Assembly: GCA_001179505.1 (NCBI GenBank)
Contig: CDMY01000405.1
Location: 286,388-350,387, forward strand
DNA: 64,000 nucleotides
From: Vitrella brassicaformis
Lineage: Eukaryota > Sar > Vitrellaceae
Direction of reading: 5' to 3'
The translations under genes were made by a program, and so were the position numbers. Below, piece by piece: positions 21,971 to 33,441 of the stretch (positions are counted from its first letter, which is position 1; each line of letters opens with the position of its first letter). The notes under the pieces are model-generated. The model ran no database searches. It saw only the letters and a list, made by a program, of their open reading frames with translations, and was not told the DNA's origin.

Positions 21971-23977
21971 ATGTCACTGCAGCCCTCGTCTCCCCTCTGG
22001 ACCACACCCTGCAAAGGGCGCTCGAGCAGGACACCGTCCCTCAGTGAAGACAGCTTTCACAGTGCAAACTCGCCCATGAGGCGAATGCACACATCCTCAC
22101 TGTCTTCACTGACGCCACCTAAGCCAGAAAAGTTGCAGAGGCGTCGCAGCTGGCGGGATTTGAGAGACATTTTCGACGAAATCCAGCATGCAGCCTGCCT
22201 GGAGCACGCCGAGATGGAAGGACGGAGAGCGAGACGGCGGAAAGGGGGCGGGCCGGCGGGCACGAGTTTCAAGAGAAGCGGCTCTACAGAGCACCATCAG
22301 GCAGCGCCAGCCTGCCGCCTGACCGTCGGCACCCTCCCTCTCAGCATTCAGCCCCCCGCCCCGTTTGAGTCTTCCTCCCCTGGCCCGTCAGCGCCTTCAT
22401 CGGCCTCGTCGTCCGCCTCCCCCTACCGGCTGCCGCCACCCCGGTCGTCTCGCATTGTGCCAAGCAGAGGGGGGCCGGACACGTCCATGGCAAGAGGGCC
22501 ACAGCAGACCGATGAGGGAGACACAAGCAGAGGGCTCGTTGGGAGGGGGGCTGAAGAGCACCATGGAGGAGCAGGGGCCGGCAGTGCTGCATCAGATCAT
22601 TTCTTACCCGAGCCGAATCCGCCCAGCCCCGCGATACCCAAATCGTGCGAACCAGAGGCTCACGTGCATCCGAAGCACACGACGAGAGAGAATGATGCGC
22701 CGGCGCCTTTGGCCTGGTCGCCTCTGCCACCATCTCTTCCACCGTGCCCGAGAACTGCAGAGGAGAAAGGCACCACATTTGCTCCGCAGTCGCCCCAAGA
22801 TGACGACCTCCAACAACAAAACGAGATTCTGCGGTATGCATTGGGTCGGGCGGAGGAGCAGCTGACGAGGATGCAGAGGGAGAAACGAGTCATCGTTCGG
22901 CGACTGGAGGACCTCAGGTCATGTCTAAACGAGCAGTCAGTCATCCTGCATGTTACGGAGAGGTCTCGAGCGACACTGGAGGCGTCACTGGCCGTCCTCA
23001 GACAGCAGGTCAAGGACCTAAAGGCGCGGCACGCTGCCATGCGGAAGGAGGCCGCCCAGACAACGGCAGCCTACGAGCAGGCCCTCAAGCTGGTGTGCGA
23101 GAAAGAGTCGCAACTCAAGGACGAGATGGAGAGGAATGCCGCCCTCGCAGACACCAACAGGGCTGCCGAGCAGCAGGTGAAAACTCTCTCGGCGTCTCTG
23201 AAGGAAAAGAACGACCACGTGAGAGCTCTAGAGGAGGAGGGAGACAAGAAGGACCAAACAATCACGGAAATGACAAGCCGCCTCGAGGCGGCGCTACTCG
23301 AAGTGGGAGCACTGAAGAGCGAGCTCAGGGAAGCACAAGAGGACATCGACACACACGAGGAGGCCACGTCTCAGAAACAGCAGGAGCTGGACGCCTTAAC
23401 GGCGTCTCTGGAACACGAACGCGCCGACAAGACCCGACAAGCCACCGCTCTCCAGGAACAGCTGCGTGAGGCGCGGGACCTTGCCGAGCAGCGGCAGAGA
23501 ATAATCGTGGAAGTCACAAGTGCCGCGGCAGGCGAAGACGCCCTGCTAGTAGATGGGATGAGGGAAGAGCTGGAGCACCGGAGACAGGAGGACAGGAACC
23601 TGCAAGAGCTGTGCGCGACCCTCGCACAGAGACACGGCCTCTTGCCCTCTTCATGTAGTGACCCACAAGCAGTGCTCACATCGCTCTCTGAGAGGCTCAT
23701 GCGGACGTCGCCTGACCAACCAGCACAGCCACCACCTCCAACAGCACCACCACAGGCTGCAGCAGCAGAGGGGGAGGGGGATCATTCGGCGTGTCAGCCG
23801 TCTTGTGTCGCTGAGTTGTTGCAGGAAAAGGTCAAGCGTCTCACACAGACGCTGAGGAAGGAGCGGGGTGCTGAGGCGGTGGAGGAGAGAGGGAGGGGGG
23901 CGGAGGTGTGTGGTGAGGATGGGTTGACGGGGGGTGAGGCGCACCCGGGGCTGAGGCTGAAATGGGGCGATGCGTGA
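21971..23977 (+). CDS. Coiled-coil protein with disordered N-terminus
   Basis: A single long exon codes about 668 residues from ATG 21971 (MSLQPSSPLWTT). The frame stays open upstream to about 21929 and a good acceptor (tgtttgcag) ends at 21944, so a 5' exon is possible. Residues 1-280 are Ser/Pro/Arg-rich and probably disordered, with a basic cluster (RRARRRKGG). From about 22815 to 23660 the protein is a long heptad-rich coiled coil (EILRYALGRAEEQLTRMQRE; LEERGDK-type segments such as ALEEEGDKKDQTITEM), followed by a Pro-rich linker (QPAQPPPPTAPPQ) and a last short helix (LLQEKVKRLTQTLRKE). Such architecture suits a cytoskeletal, centrosomal or vesicle-tether scaffold; the sequence does not specify which. 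Confidence 0.75.
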   Translation: MSLQPSSPLWTTPCKGRSSRTPSLSEDSFHSANSPMRRMHTSSLSSLTPPKPEKLQRRRSWRDLRDIFDEIQHAACLEHAEMEGRRARRRKGGGPAGTSFKRSGSTEHHQAAPACRLTVGTLPLSIQPPAPFESSSPGPSAPSSASSSASPYRLPPPRSSRIVPSRGGPDTSMARGPQQTDEGDTSRGLVGRGAEEHHGGAGAGSAASDHFLPEPNPPSPAIPKSCEPEAHVHPKHTTRENDAPAPLAWSPLPPSLPPCPRTAEEKGTTFAPQSPQDDDLQQQNEILRYALGRAEEQLTRMQREKRVIVRRLEDLRSCLNEQSVILHVTERSRATLEASLAVLRQQVKDLKARHAAMRKEAAQTTAAYEQALKLVCEKESQLKDEMERNAALADTNRAAEQQVKTLSASLKEKNDHVRALEEEGDKKDQTITEMTSRLEAALLEVGALKSELREAQEDIDTHEEATSQKQQELDALTASLEHERADKTRQATALQEQLREARDLAEQRQRIIVEVTSAAAGEDALLVDGMREELEHRRQEDRNLQELCATLAQRHGLLPSSCSDPQAVLTSLSERLMRTSPDQPAQPPPPTAPPQAAAAEGEGDHSACQPSCVAELLQEKVKRLTQTLRKERGAEAVEERGRGAEVCGEDGLTGGEAHPGLRLKWGDA

Positions 23978-24686
23978 TCGAGTTCTCGGTGTTCGTAGGT
24001 TGTTTGTGTGTTCTGTTGCCAGAGATTGCTTTGGTCCAACATGTGAGTGACCTTTCGCGAATCTCAAAAAGGTATATTGATGGAATCGATGTGATTTATG
24101 TGTATGTCTGAAAGAGTGAGTGTACGTCTGTCTGGTGGGTGAGCAAAGGGTCCGATCCAGAGACCATGCATGGCACGACACGCAGGGAGGGGACGGACTC
24201 TACTTACTGTCTGTCTGTCTGTCTGTCTGTCTGTGAGTATGTGTACGCAGCAATCCAACGCATAGCGAAAATGACTGATAGGAAGAAAGAACAAGGCAGA
24301 TCGAAGGAATAGAGATATATAAAGGGCGCCAGCTCGCGTGAGCTCAGCTTACATTGCCCTTGTACATACATACGTGCATATGAGTGGATGTATACGTACC
24401 GGCATGCATACGTACGCAGTCAGTTAGTTACTTATTCATGCAGGCAAACAAACAAACAAGCATACAAACAAACATACGAACAAACCACCACATAAAATAA
24501 GCAAATCTAGCTTCTGAGAATGTCGTCACACCCATACCATCTGCTCACCCCACCCGTCCATCAATCACATCCAGCTGCATCCATGCAGCCACACCCACAC
24601 CCACTAGCACGCGCGCATATATGCCACGCCCACACCCATCCTCTTGAAATCACTACCGACCATTTTTCCATCCATCCATCCATCCA
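23978..24686. other. Convergent intergenic region with (CTGT)n tract and a TATA-like box
   Basis: Between the stops of the coiled-coil gene (+) and the low-complexity gene (-). It contains a (CTGT)n run at about 24206-24234, a TATATAAAGG string near 24315-24325, an AAACAAAC-type run near 24447-24485 and (TCCA)n near 24665-24688. No coding gene was seen. Confidence 0.5.
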
Positions 24687-26011
24687 TCACACGAGTCCCC
24701 CGTTCATCAGTGTGTCCTTGTCCCCCCCCATGTGCGCGTCAGGTGCCGTCTGTCGGCCCTCACTAGCCGTCGGCGTCTTCTTGCCGATCACCTGCCACTC
24801 ACTACCCTCGCTCACTGTGGCTGGCAGACCACCGCCACTACCGACACCACTGGCACCAACACCAACACCGGTAGACGGCGCGGCCATGTCGGCGCCGGCC
24901 GGCGGCATGGGAGAGTCCTCGTGCACCTCATACCTGAGACAGACAACACACACCACACCATCCACACCACACCATCCACACAACCGTATGTGTAGACGCA
25001 TAGCTGGGGCTTCGGTAAGGTAAGCTGACTGACCCTCTGGCAACGCCGTTGTTGGAATGGTTGTGTAGGTGGTTGTTGAGCTGAGCCTGGGGGTAGTCGA
25101 TGGGGTGCACCACCGCAGGCAGTCCTAGGTACCCACTACCACTACCAGCACCGGTCCCATATTCCTCACCGCCACCGCCACTGGCACCGACGGAAGTGTG
25201 TGCGGCCATGGGCATAGAGGAAGGCGGGAAGAGGAGGTCGCTGCCGTTGCCGTCCGCCTCCATCCCCACCTCATCCTCACGCATCATCAGCTGTGAGGAC
25301 GGCCCACCCACACCCACACCTTCGCCTACACCTAAACCCACACCCACACCCACGCCGTCCTCGGCCTCGCCCATCGCGCCCATCGCCCCTGCTGATGCTG
25401 CAGCAGCTGCCGATGAGCCGTGATGATGCCGCTGCTGCTGGTGGTGATGTCTCATGAATGACCGGCCATTGATATGGTCGCTGTCCATCGAGGATGAGCT
25501 CCCACTGCTGCTATCCCAGTCGATGGCTGCGTCGCGGTGGTGGTGGTCATGGTGATGGTCGTGATGGCGGTGCTGGTGCTGGTGCGGCAGCCCTCCACCA
25601 GGCAGGTTGGTGAGCCCCCCCATGGGCGGCATGGGACGGCTCTTGGCTGCGGCGGGGAGCTTGGTCTTGGCCGACTTGGGTTTCTTGCGGTCAGGCTTCT
25701 TGGACGACGTGGCGGGGCTGAGCAGCGGCACACGGACGCCCCCCACCATCTTGCTAATCCCGTCGGGACAAATGCCATCCTGCCGCCATACACACATACA
25801 GCCAGTTTATGCAGCACATCCCTCCTCCCCCTCCTTCTCGTATGTGCGTCGGTCGCTCACGGCATTGTCGAAGGGTTCGGGGTTGTCCAGTGGCACCATG
25901 TAGTCGATCTGGTTGGTGGGGTCGGCGATGGCCGCATGCATCAGCCGCAACTTGGAGGGGTCTGGAGGGAGCGAACCGGGCTCCAGTGGGGCCAGCTGAT
26001 TCACGCAAACA

Positions 26012-26043
<32 letters not shown>

Positions 26044-29000
26044 ACACAGAGGGAGAGATACACAGACAGACAGACAGGCAGACAGGCAGTGGCTGTGTGT
26101 GGGAATGGCGCATGCGTGTGTGAAGGGGGAAGAGTGTGTGAGCCGGTCCGGACGGGCGTACCTCCCATTTGTTGCCGAGGGAGATGTTGTAGGGCAGCTT
26201 GTAGCGAACCACCTGACCGAGAAGAACAGAAGCGTAGCGAAGCGTGTGTCGACAGACAGACAGACAGCCCGAAGGAGGGAGGCAGGGCAGATGTGTGCTG
26301 CTGCTGCTAGGCTTATGTTGTGTTCTGTGTGTGGGTGCGGTTTGTACCCTGGGTGTGATCCGCTCATCGATTGTCTTGTCCATAAAGTAGAAGATCTTCA
26401 ACTCCTTCTGCACACACACACCAACCAACCGACCAACCAAGGCAACAAATGAGGTCTGGTCTGTTGTGTGGCAATGCCCTTCCTCCCTCCCTCCCCGCCT
26501 CCCTGACTCCCTGACTCACGCCTCTGGCTCGTCTGGGCATCCACACAGCCCTGATGACGGCATCGTACAGCTCACACGGGTTCGTCTCAGTCCGGCAGCA
26601 CACCACCGAACCTTTACACACACAGGCAGAGTGGTCCGTCCCGCCCGTGTGTTTCTTTCTCAGTGTGTGTGTTTGGCGGGGTGGACCTACCAACGAAGAA
26701 ATCTGTGTTCATGTCGACTTCTCTGGGGCGCAGACGGAACGCACCCTCCTCCGGAGACCGCACGGGCACTGATAGATAGATGGATGGGAATCGAACCGCA
26801 CACACATATGCGATGCGATGCGATGCGATGCGAAGGCACTCCACTCCCCATCTGTGTGTTTGGGGTGGGGTGGGGGGTCGGTGGGTGGCGAGGTGAGGTA
26901 CGTACCTCCGTGTCTGCAGAATTTGGAGGTGTTGACCCATATCTCGTGGGCCGTGTCGTGACGGCTTGTCTGGAAACGAACCTGGACATACATGCCACCA
27001 CACCACACCATGCACCCACAGTGGACAGACACATGAGTGACCAACCGTTGTGTAGGTTAGGGGGGCGGTATGGTGATGGTGTGTGTGAGGTGTGGTGTGG
27101 TGTGGTGTGGTGTGTGGCTTTGGACCTACCTTGGCCGCTCTATCCTGCACATTGATGATGGACCCATTCCACCAGGCGCAGCCAGCCGCACCCCACGCAG
27201 TACGCCTACACACACAGCACAACACAACACAACACACCTACACATTATGTATGTGTGCATGCCCCTCTCTGTGTGTGCGCGTGTGTTGTGTTGTGTGCTG
27301 AGTGAGAACTGACCATGCCACCTGCACCTGGTCCCCCTTACGCAGCCCCAGCTCCTCACACGCAGGCGACTCATCTACCACGCCAAGCTTGTCCACACAC
27401 ATGCCGCCGTTCACCCCAGCACCACCACCAGCACCACCACCAGCACCACCACCAGCACCACCACCAGCACCACCACCAGCAGAACCAGTGGGCGTGTCAG
27501 TGATTGCCACTGGCGGCTGGGGCGGCGCCTTGGGCCGCTTGGCCTTGCCCTTGCCCTCCCCGTTGGCCTGTGCGGGGGTGCGCTTGGCTTGGCTGGCCTT
27601 ACGGGACGACGCCGGCGGATGCTGAGACGAGGCACGCCTGACGCGACACACACCACACAGAGGGAGGGAGAGAGGTCAGCCAGCTGGTACGGTAGGTACA
27701 TGTGTGTGTTGGGGTGGTGTGGATAGGTGGTGACTGACTTTGGTTGGGCCTTTGGCTGCGGGTTGTTGGCTGCCGATGGAGTCCGCGCACTGCACCCGCA
27801 ACGTGACGAGGGCAGCGGAGGGGGCAGCGACACATTCACTGGTGGGTGGGACACAGACAGCCACACAGACACACAGAGAGGGAGATGGTGCAGAACAAAC
27901 ACTGCTGCATCTGTCTATCTGTCTGTCTGTCTGTTTGGCGCTCACGTGAAGGGTCCCGTGAGGGCGGGACGTCGTCAAGGCACTCTATGGCGTTCCGCGT
28001 CGAGTCGCCCTTGCCACGTCTGACAACAAAACCACACACACACATTTACACCGGTTCGCATGCCTCGCCCACCTCTCCCTCCCTCCCTCCCCCCCTCCCG
28101 CCTCACATACATTTTGTCTGCTGTCGACTTCATGACCTGGCAGGCCCGGCCCTCGCCCGTCTTGCCCTTGGCCGCCGCCCCCTTCTGCACCTGGACCGGC
28201 CCCTCGCCACCCCCACCACCGTCCAGCCACAGGAAACAACACTCAACTGGGCCCGGCGCAGCGAACAGACCTACACCTACACCCGGCCCCCCTCCCACTG
28301 CCGGAGAGCCGCCCAGCCCCCCATTCACTCTGCTTCCGCTCCTTTCTGCGCCGCTCCTCGTTCTGAATGCGTAGCCGCTGGTGTCCCGGGGGGTGTCGGG
28401 ATGGTGATACGCAGCCTCATTCAGATTTTTGAGGTTCTCACGCACCAGACGGCTGTTGCGGCTGCCCGCACGGCTGGGCGGCCGGTGGAGGTCCTCCGCT
28501 ACCCTTTCGCCCCCACACCCTCCACAGCCTCCTCCACAGCCTCCCGCTGTGCCCTGTCTGTCGAGGCTGTCCATGTCCGTGTGGCCGTCGCAGGCCATCT
28601 CGTCGTGCTTTCGCCGCTTGGACGAGGGCGCTGGTGCCGGGGAGGGATTGGGGTTGGGATTGGGGTGCGGGGTGCTGGGCGGCGGGCGGGGGCAGCCGGC
28701 GGGCGAACGAATGACAAATGAATGCGTGCCACCGGCTGCAATGCAAGGGTAGGGTGAGTGAGGTGACCCAGCCACAGACAGACAGACAGATGTGGTGTGT
28801 TGGCTATATGTGTGTGGGTCTGGTCTGGTCTGTGCTGTGCTGTGTCTGTGTGGGTGACCTCCGCAAGTTCGTTTCTTGACTCCGTAGACGGGATGGGCCA
28901 CCACTCCGCAACGCGAACACAAAATGGTCATGTACATCCGATTCACTGACACACACACCAGATAGATAGAACACACAACACAGACAGGGACCCAGGATCA

Positions 29001-29378
29001 ATCAATAGACACGATCGTCAGGTGATGTGATGTGTGCGCGTCCATTCCATGCATACATACCGCTGAATAGAGTGTGTATGAAGGCGCCTTTGTCCTGGCA
29101 TGCATTGAAGCCGACGAACGACCCGTCCTTCTCCTTGTTGATCAGCGGCACAGCCCAGTCCATCCCGCTCTCAACGGCATACTCTCGAGCTGAAGGGAAG
29201 AAAAACACACAGCCCGCACCGCACAGGCAGCAAACACACAGCACAGGTAGGTGCACAGGCACGTGATCTGACCCTTGCACATCCTATCCCATGCATCGCT
29301 ATGGGTGCTCAGCTCACCGAGTTTCTTATTTGCGGCCGGCGAGTGCTCGCCCGCAGCCCCGCCTCTGTTGTGACTCAT
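24687..29378 (-). CDS. Large low-complexity, probably nuclear protein with small Cys motif
   Basis: Minus-strand gene of about 15 exons from ATG 29378 (MSHNRGGAAGEHSPAANKK) to stop 24687 (MNGGLV). Early exons give DWAVPLINKEKDGSFVGFNA, then a Cys motif LCSRCGVVAHPVYGVKKRTC that could bind zinc. A long basic/disordered region follows (KRRKHDEMACDG; Gly/Cys-rich run), then a (GGGA)n stretch coded at 27418-27480. A globular-looking block is spread over small exons: LGLRKGDQVQVAW, GCAWWNGSIINVQDRAAKV, HEIWVNTSKFCRHGG, FRLRPREVDMNTDFFVG, KELKIFYFMDKTIDERITPR, YKLPYNISLGNKWEV; its aromatic-rich beta pattern could be a Tudor/PWWP-like fold. The C-terminal exon is His-rich and Gly-rich. I do not recognise a family; chromatin or RNA association is inference. 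It might be two genes, but phases link well at 29060-28740. Confidence 0.6.
26011..26040. repeat. (CA)n microsatellite in intron
   Basis: About 14 CA units with a further interrupted CACACAGA tail to 26050, in an intron of the minus-strand low-complexity gene. Confidence 0.9.
27418..27480. repeat. Coding minisatellite: 12-bp unit x5
   Basis: Unit AGCACCACCACC repeated five times plus a partial sixth. On the minus strand it codes Gly-Gly-Gly-Ala repeats inside the protein at 24687-29378. The perfect units imply recent expansion. Confidence 0.95.
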
Positions 29379-29821
29379 CAAGGCAGCTCCGGAGGGCCTC
29401 GCTATCTATGCAGTGAGCTGATCTTCCTCCAGGTGCGGTGCACCCCTCCCCTGGAGATGAGATCGGCCGTCGCTGCGAGATGACTCGACGTCAGTGGTCG
29501 AGAGCCGGCTTGCCTAAAGGAGGTGGGGATCACTTCACTCACGAGAGCAGCGCTACACGAGGCGTTTGGTTTTTCTCCGTTTTGTCGTTTTGGAACCCTA
29601 AAGGGTTGGGCTCAGGGTTATAGGGTTAACGGGTTCCTGAGTATAGGGCTTAGGGTTCCACCAGCGAAGGTCAGCGAAGATCCGTTCTGACCCGCCTCGT
29701 ATCTCGTCACCACCTGCTTTCAGAGCTTGTGGTTGCATTTCGCTTTCTGCTACCCTCTTTGCGTCCTCTTCACGTCCGCTTCGCGTCCTTCGTATAGCAC
29801 TCCCTCTGTTTGTTTGACGAG
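29379..29821. other. Intergenic region with degenerate telomere-like motif cluster
   Basis: Upstream of two divergent genes. It contains CCCTAAAGGGTT, AGGGTTATAGGGTTAAC and TAGGGCTTAGGGTT within about 29594-29658, resembling degenerate CCCTAAA/TTTAGGG repeats. No gene was seen. Confidence 0.5.
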
Positions 29822-30295
29822 ATGGCCTTCGTCGCTCCGATGCTCCTGTGGACGACCCACAACGTCGGCAACTTCATTCAGAACGTCCGCGGCGAGAAGA
29901 CGACGGACAAGCAGAAGAAGGTGCACGAGAAGCTCGAGAAGGAGGCGTCGGGCCTGTCGGGCAAGCTGGACGGTCACACCAAACGCGCCTACTCGGTCGC
30001 TGCGCGACTGATGACAGGGGACGGGCACCTGGAGAGGTGAGCTGGGCCATACACACATGGGATGGGACGCACTGGGTGGGAGAGGGGAGGGGCGTATTCA
30101 TGTGCAATCCCGTGTCTCTGTCTGGTTTGTGACTGCAGGATGTCTGAGGCCCGGCTGCAGCGTGCGTTGAAGTACAACAGCATCTACCACTCGATGGGCC
30201 ACGCCGTGGTGGCGAAGCGCGAGAAGAAGCTCAAGGACCCCAACTTCAAACCCGCCACCGGCGGCCTCTTCGGCGAGGTCCAGCGGGGCGCATAG
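29822..30295 (+). CDS. Small two-exon basic protein, unknown family
   Basis: Exons 29822-30036 and 30139-30295 join in phase to give about 123 residues. It starts MAFVAPMLLWTTHNVGNFIQ, then a highly charged helical stretch (EKTTDKQKKVHEKLEKEAS), AARLMTGDGHLERMSEARLQ, and a basic C-terminal part with KREKKLKDPNFKPATGGLFG. No signal peptide, zinc motif or enzyme motif is visible. Clean splice sites, frame agreement and codon use typical of its neighbours support a real gene. The upstream leader is CT-rich. Confidence 0.65.
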
Positions 30296-32129
30296 ACCCA
30301 CGGCCTCACACCAGCGCCACCACACGCCGGTGAGACAGACCACACCACACGCACAGACAGAGGCCTGGCTGGGGGACGCAATGCACTTCACTGCTCACCT
30401 GTTATGTGTTTGGTGCGTTGTGGTGGTGTGTGGCAGGTGGTGCGGTTTTCGTTTCGTTGTGCCGATCTTTTTTCATTTTCGACCGACCAGACCAACGGGT
30501 CTTGTGCAGCTGACTGACTGACTCGTGGGTGTGTGGCTGTCTGTGTTGATAACGACGGACGGGCGTCAATTTTGGGGACCGACCAGCTGGCAGACAGCGG
30601 CGTTTTGCCGACCAGCTCAACATACACACCATGTGGCCCTTCATGGCATGTGTGTGGGTGGTGCTGTGCACGCCCACCCACACAGGCAGTGTGCTGCACG
30701 ATGCCCGTGTTTGAGAAGGTGTGTATGTGTGTCGGGGAGGGGAGGGGAGAGCAGTGGATGTGTGGTGTGAAGGTGAGGGGACGTGGTCTGGGTGCCGCGG
30801 GCGGTGGGGCTGCAAAACAGACGTTTGGACAGCCAGCGGCCTGGGTGCGCTCTTGTGACACGCCCCGGGGATCGTACAAGGACTCGGACAGACAGAAGGG
30901 AAGGGCTCGATAGAAATGTGTGAAGAGTGTGTTCACTACCCTTGAAGTGCGTCCCTCTATAGTCGGCTGTCTGACTGACTTGTCTGACTGACTTGTCTGA
31001 ATGTCTGTATCTCATGAACCACGCTTTAATGCTCATGGTGTGAACGTCTGCCTGTCTGCCTGCCTGCCTGCCTGCCTGCCTGAGGGTCTGTGGACGAGTG
31101 GGTCTGCCACGCGCCCCACGCCTTCCTACCTACTGGAACCTGCAGACACCTTTCTGATGCGTGTGTGCTGTGAGGGAGTGCAGTGCGTGTGTACGTTGAC
31201 GAGCGTGAGCTCGCTGGCAGCTGCTGCTTTCATGTGTTAATATCACGGATGCGTTGGCCTTGACATGAATGTACGTTGTTTAATTCGCTCCTTGATGGAA
31301 CAGCGTCACTCTCCACCCCCAACACAGATATTGTCTGAACACACGCGAAACCTGTGGCCACTGGTTCCTCCGTCGACCTACCCACACACTGTGACATAAC
31401 CCGCGATACGTCTCGCAGAACTCATCTGGGTTCCGTTACAACCTGTGGGTGGATGAATGGTCAGATTAAGGCGGCACAGCTCGTTACTCAACCGATGAGA
31501 CAGACGCGAACACCCAACGACAGCGACACGTGACTCCTCGACACACGCCTGACACCTGTGAACCCCGTCTCACTGTCTGTCTGTCTGTTGGTTGGATCAT
31601 GCAGTCGCAGTAGCACGCACAACTTGCCTTTGTTCGCTTCTGATGCGCTATTTCCCTTCCTCCCACCTTGGAACAAAGTCCGGGACAGAGGGATGTGAAT
31701 TGAATTGTGTCATGAACCAACGAGGGAACGGTGGTCTCATCCAATGCATTGCTGTGCCAGTCCCTTACATCAGCCTCATTCATCGCAGCGGCCATGTCTG
31801 TCACCATGTTCAACAGCGACAAACATAACCACCACGCACCGCAAGGTAGAAGTAGAGGAGCGCCACATGACTCAGCCAGCATGACACACACACACACACA
31901 CACACACAATAGTCAGGAGAAATTCACGCAGGAAGCAGCGCCCAAGCCGTCTGTCGTCGCAGCGGTTCCCCACATCTAAGCCACATCTCACAACCATCCT
32001 CTGTGGTGGATGGCGAAGAGGTCGCCCAGCTGCGGCGAAGCAGTGCAACGACCAAACGGCATACTACGCAGCATAACACAACACTCGCACAGCCTGGACC
32101 AGGCCACCTCCCTCCCTCCCTCCCTCCCT
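30296..32129. other. Gene-poor intergenic region, 1.8 kb
   Basis: Contains 3' flank of the small gene, TG-rich simple sequence, a GCCT run near 31055-31081 and a (CA)n tract at 31884-31908. Open frames on both strands have repetitive translations and I could not support them. An exon-like segment around 31791-31844 (MSVTMFNSDKHNHHAPQ) followed by a CA-rich, intron-like stretch is a weak candidate only. Confidence 0.45.
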
Positions 32130-33441
32130 TCAAGAGCTCGGCGATGTGCTGCCCTGTGCTGCCGCGCCGCTGCTGCCGGCTGCCCCGCCCGTCATGGCCG
32201 CATAGTAGGCCGACATGTCGCCGTACGCCGCCGCCATGGCGGGCATGCCGTAGGGGAACATGAAAGGCATCATGCCCGGCATCATGCCCGGCATCATCAT
32301 CGACGACATCATCTCCGCCGTCGGCCACTGGGACGCACTCTCTGACGCCACGGGGGCTGCACACAGCCAGACAAACAGACAGGGAAGGAGAGCTCGGTGT
32401 GTGTCCATCCTGTGGATCGCGCGTGTGTGTGTTGGCTCACCCTCTGTTTTCGTTGCTGCCGGTGGTTTAGCACCGCCAGCAGCAGGAGAAGTAGGAGGAG
32501 CAGTAGCAGCCGCAGCTTGTGTCGGTTCCTTCTTGTCCTCTGTCTTGACCTTGGCTTCCTCAGAGACCACCTGAGGCTCCTCTTTCTTGACAGCCTCTTC
32601 CTTCGGCGCCGCTACCGCCGCCACTGGCGCAGCAGCAGGAGCTGTATCCACCTTTTCCCCATCGATGTCCATCGCCTCGTCATCCTTCTCTCCCTTGACC
32701 GCCGCTGCCCCCACGCCGTTCTCGGTGTGGTGCTGTTGTTGCTGCCCCTGTGTCAGCGCCTGGACCATGGCCTCAATCATCCCCGCCGCACTCTCCACCG
32801 CATCCATGGCCTCACCCTGCACCAACACGAAAGGCGCCTCGCCGTCGCCCGGCTCGCCTGTGCGGGAGAAGCCCCTGCCGCCCACAGTGATCCTGGTGCT
32901 GGTGCGGCTCTGCAGCTCCTGGTGCATGATGCCGCGGGGGCCGGCGAGGGTAGCGACGGCCGTGTTGGTGTGTGGCGGGTTGGGGAGGGGGATCTTGCGC
33001 TGCTTCCTGGGGGGCTTGTAGTGCGGCGGGGGGGTGGTGGAGGGGTCGCGGCGGTACTGGTCCTCGAGCAGGTACTGCCGCTCCGCCAACATAGCCTGCC
33101 GAGCACGGTTCTGACGGCTGTTGATGTGGTTGCCCTGAGACAACAAGGAACACGAGGGCATACAGAACGGCGTCCAGTGTGAACCCTGATCTGTGTGTGC
33201 AGTGAGTGCAGCGCACCTCAGCGTCATAGACGGGTTCTGGCGATGGCGGCCTGGGTATGTCTGGATCAGGCATCTCGATTTCGCCGTCCTTGAGCTTCCT
33301 CTCGAGGTCATCGAGGCGCTGCTGCTTGAGGAAGGCCTCGATATCGCCTGCACCCATGTCTGCTGGCAGGGTGGTGACGGGGAGAGGCGTCCACTGCCTG
33401 ATGGGCAGTCCCCATCGCGTCGACGGAGCGCCGAAGTACAT
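32130..33441 (-). CDS. SF1/branchpoint-binding-protein-like splicing factor (KH domain)
   Basis: Three exons: 33441-33217, 33134-32441 and 32356-32130, in phase. The N-terminus has APSTRWGLPIRQW, resembling the Arg-Trp U2AF-ligand motif of SF1. IPRPPSPEPVYDAEGNHINS followed by RQNRARQAMLAERQYLL matches the conserved SF1 helix-hairpin block before the KH domain. The KH core is LAGPRGIMHQELQSRTSTRI then TVGGRGFSRTGEPGDGEAPF, with the GPRG loop and a variable loop like that of SF1. A Lys/Glu/Ala/Pro-rich linker follows and a Met/Gly/Ala-rich tail (MMMPGMMPGMMPFMFPYGMP). SF1 binds the intron branch point with U2AF during early spliceosome assembly. The KH-to-tail region lacks a recognisable CCHC zinc knuckle. 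Confidence is high for family, moderate for orthology. Confidence 0.8.

Noticed and set aside
22341-23700. Antisense frames opposite the coiled-coil gene
   Set aside because: They mirror the GC-biased codon pattern of the sense gene.
26770-26800. tRNA T-arm-like string (reverse complement of gaatcgaacc)
   Set aside because: Stems of a cloverleaf cannot be formed around it.
31731-31979. Possible small plus-strand gene with a CA-rich intron (MSVTMFNSDKHNHHAPQ then EAAPKPSVVAAVPHI)
   Set aside because: The two parts do not join in phase and the translation is not gene-like; I kept it only as a remark in the intergenic entry.
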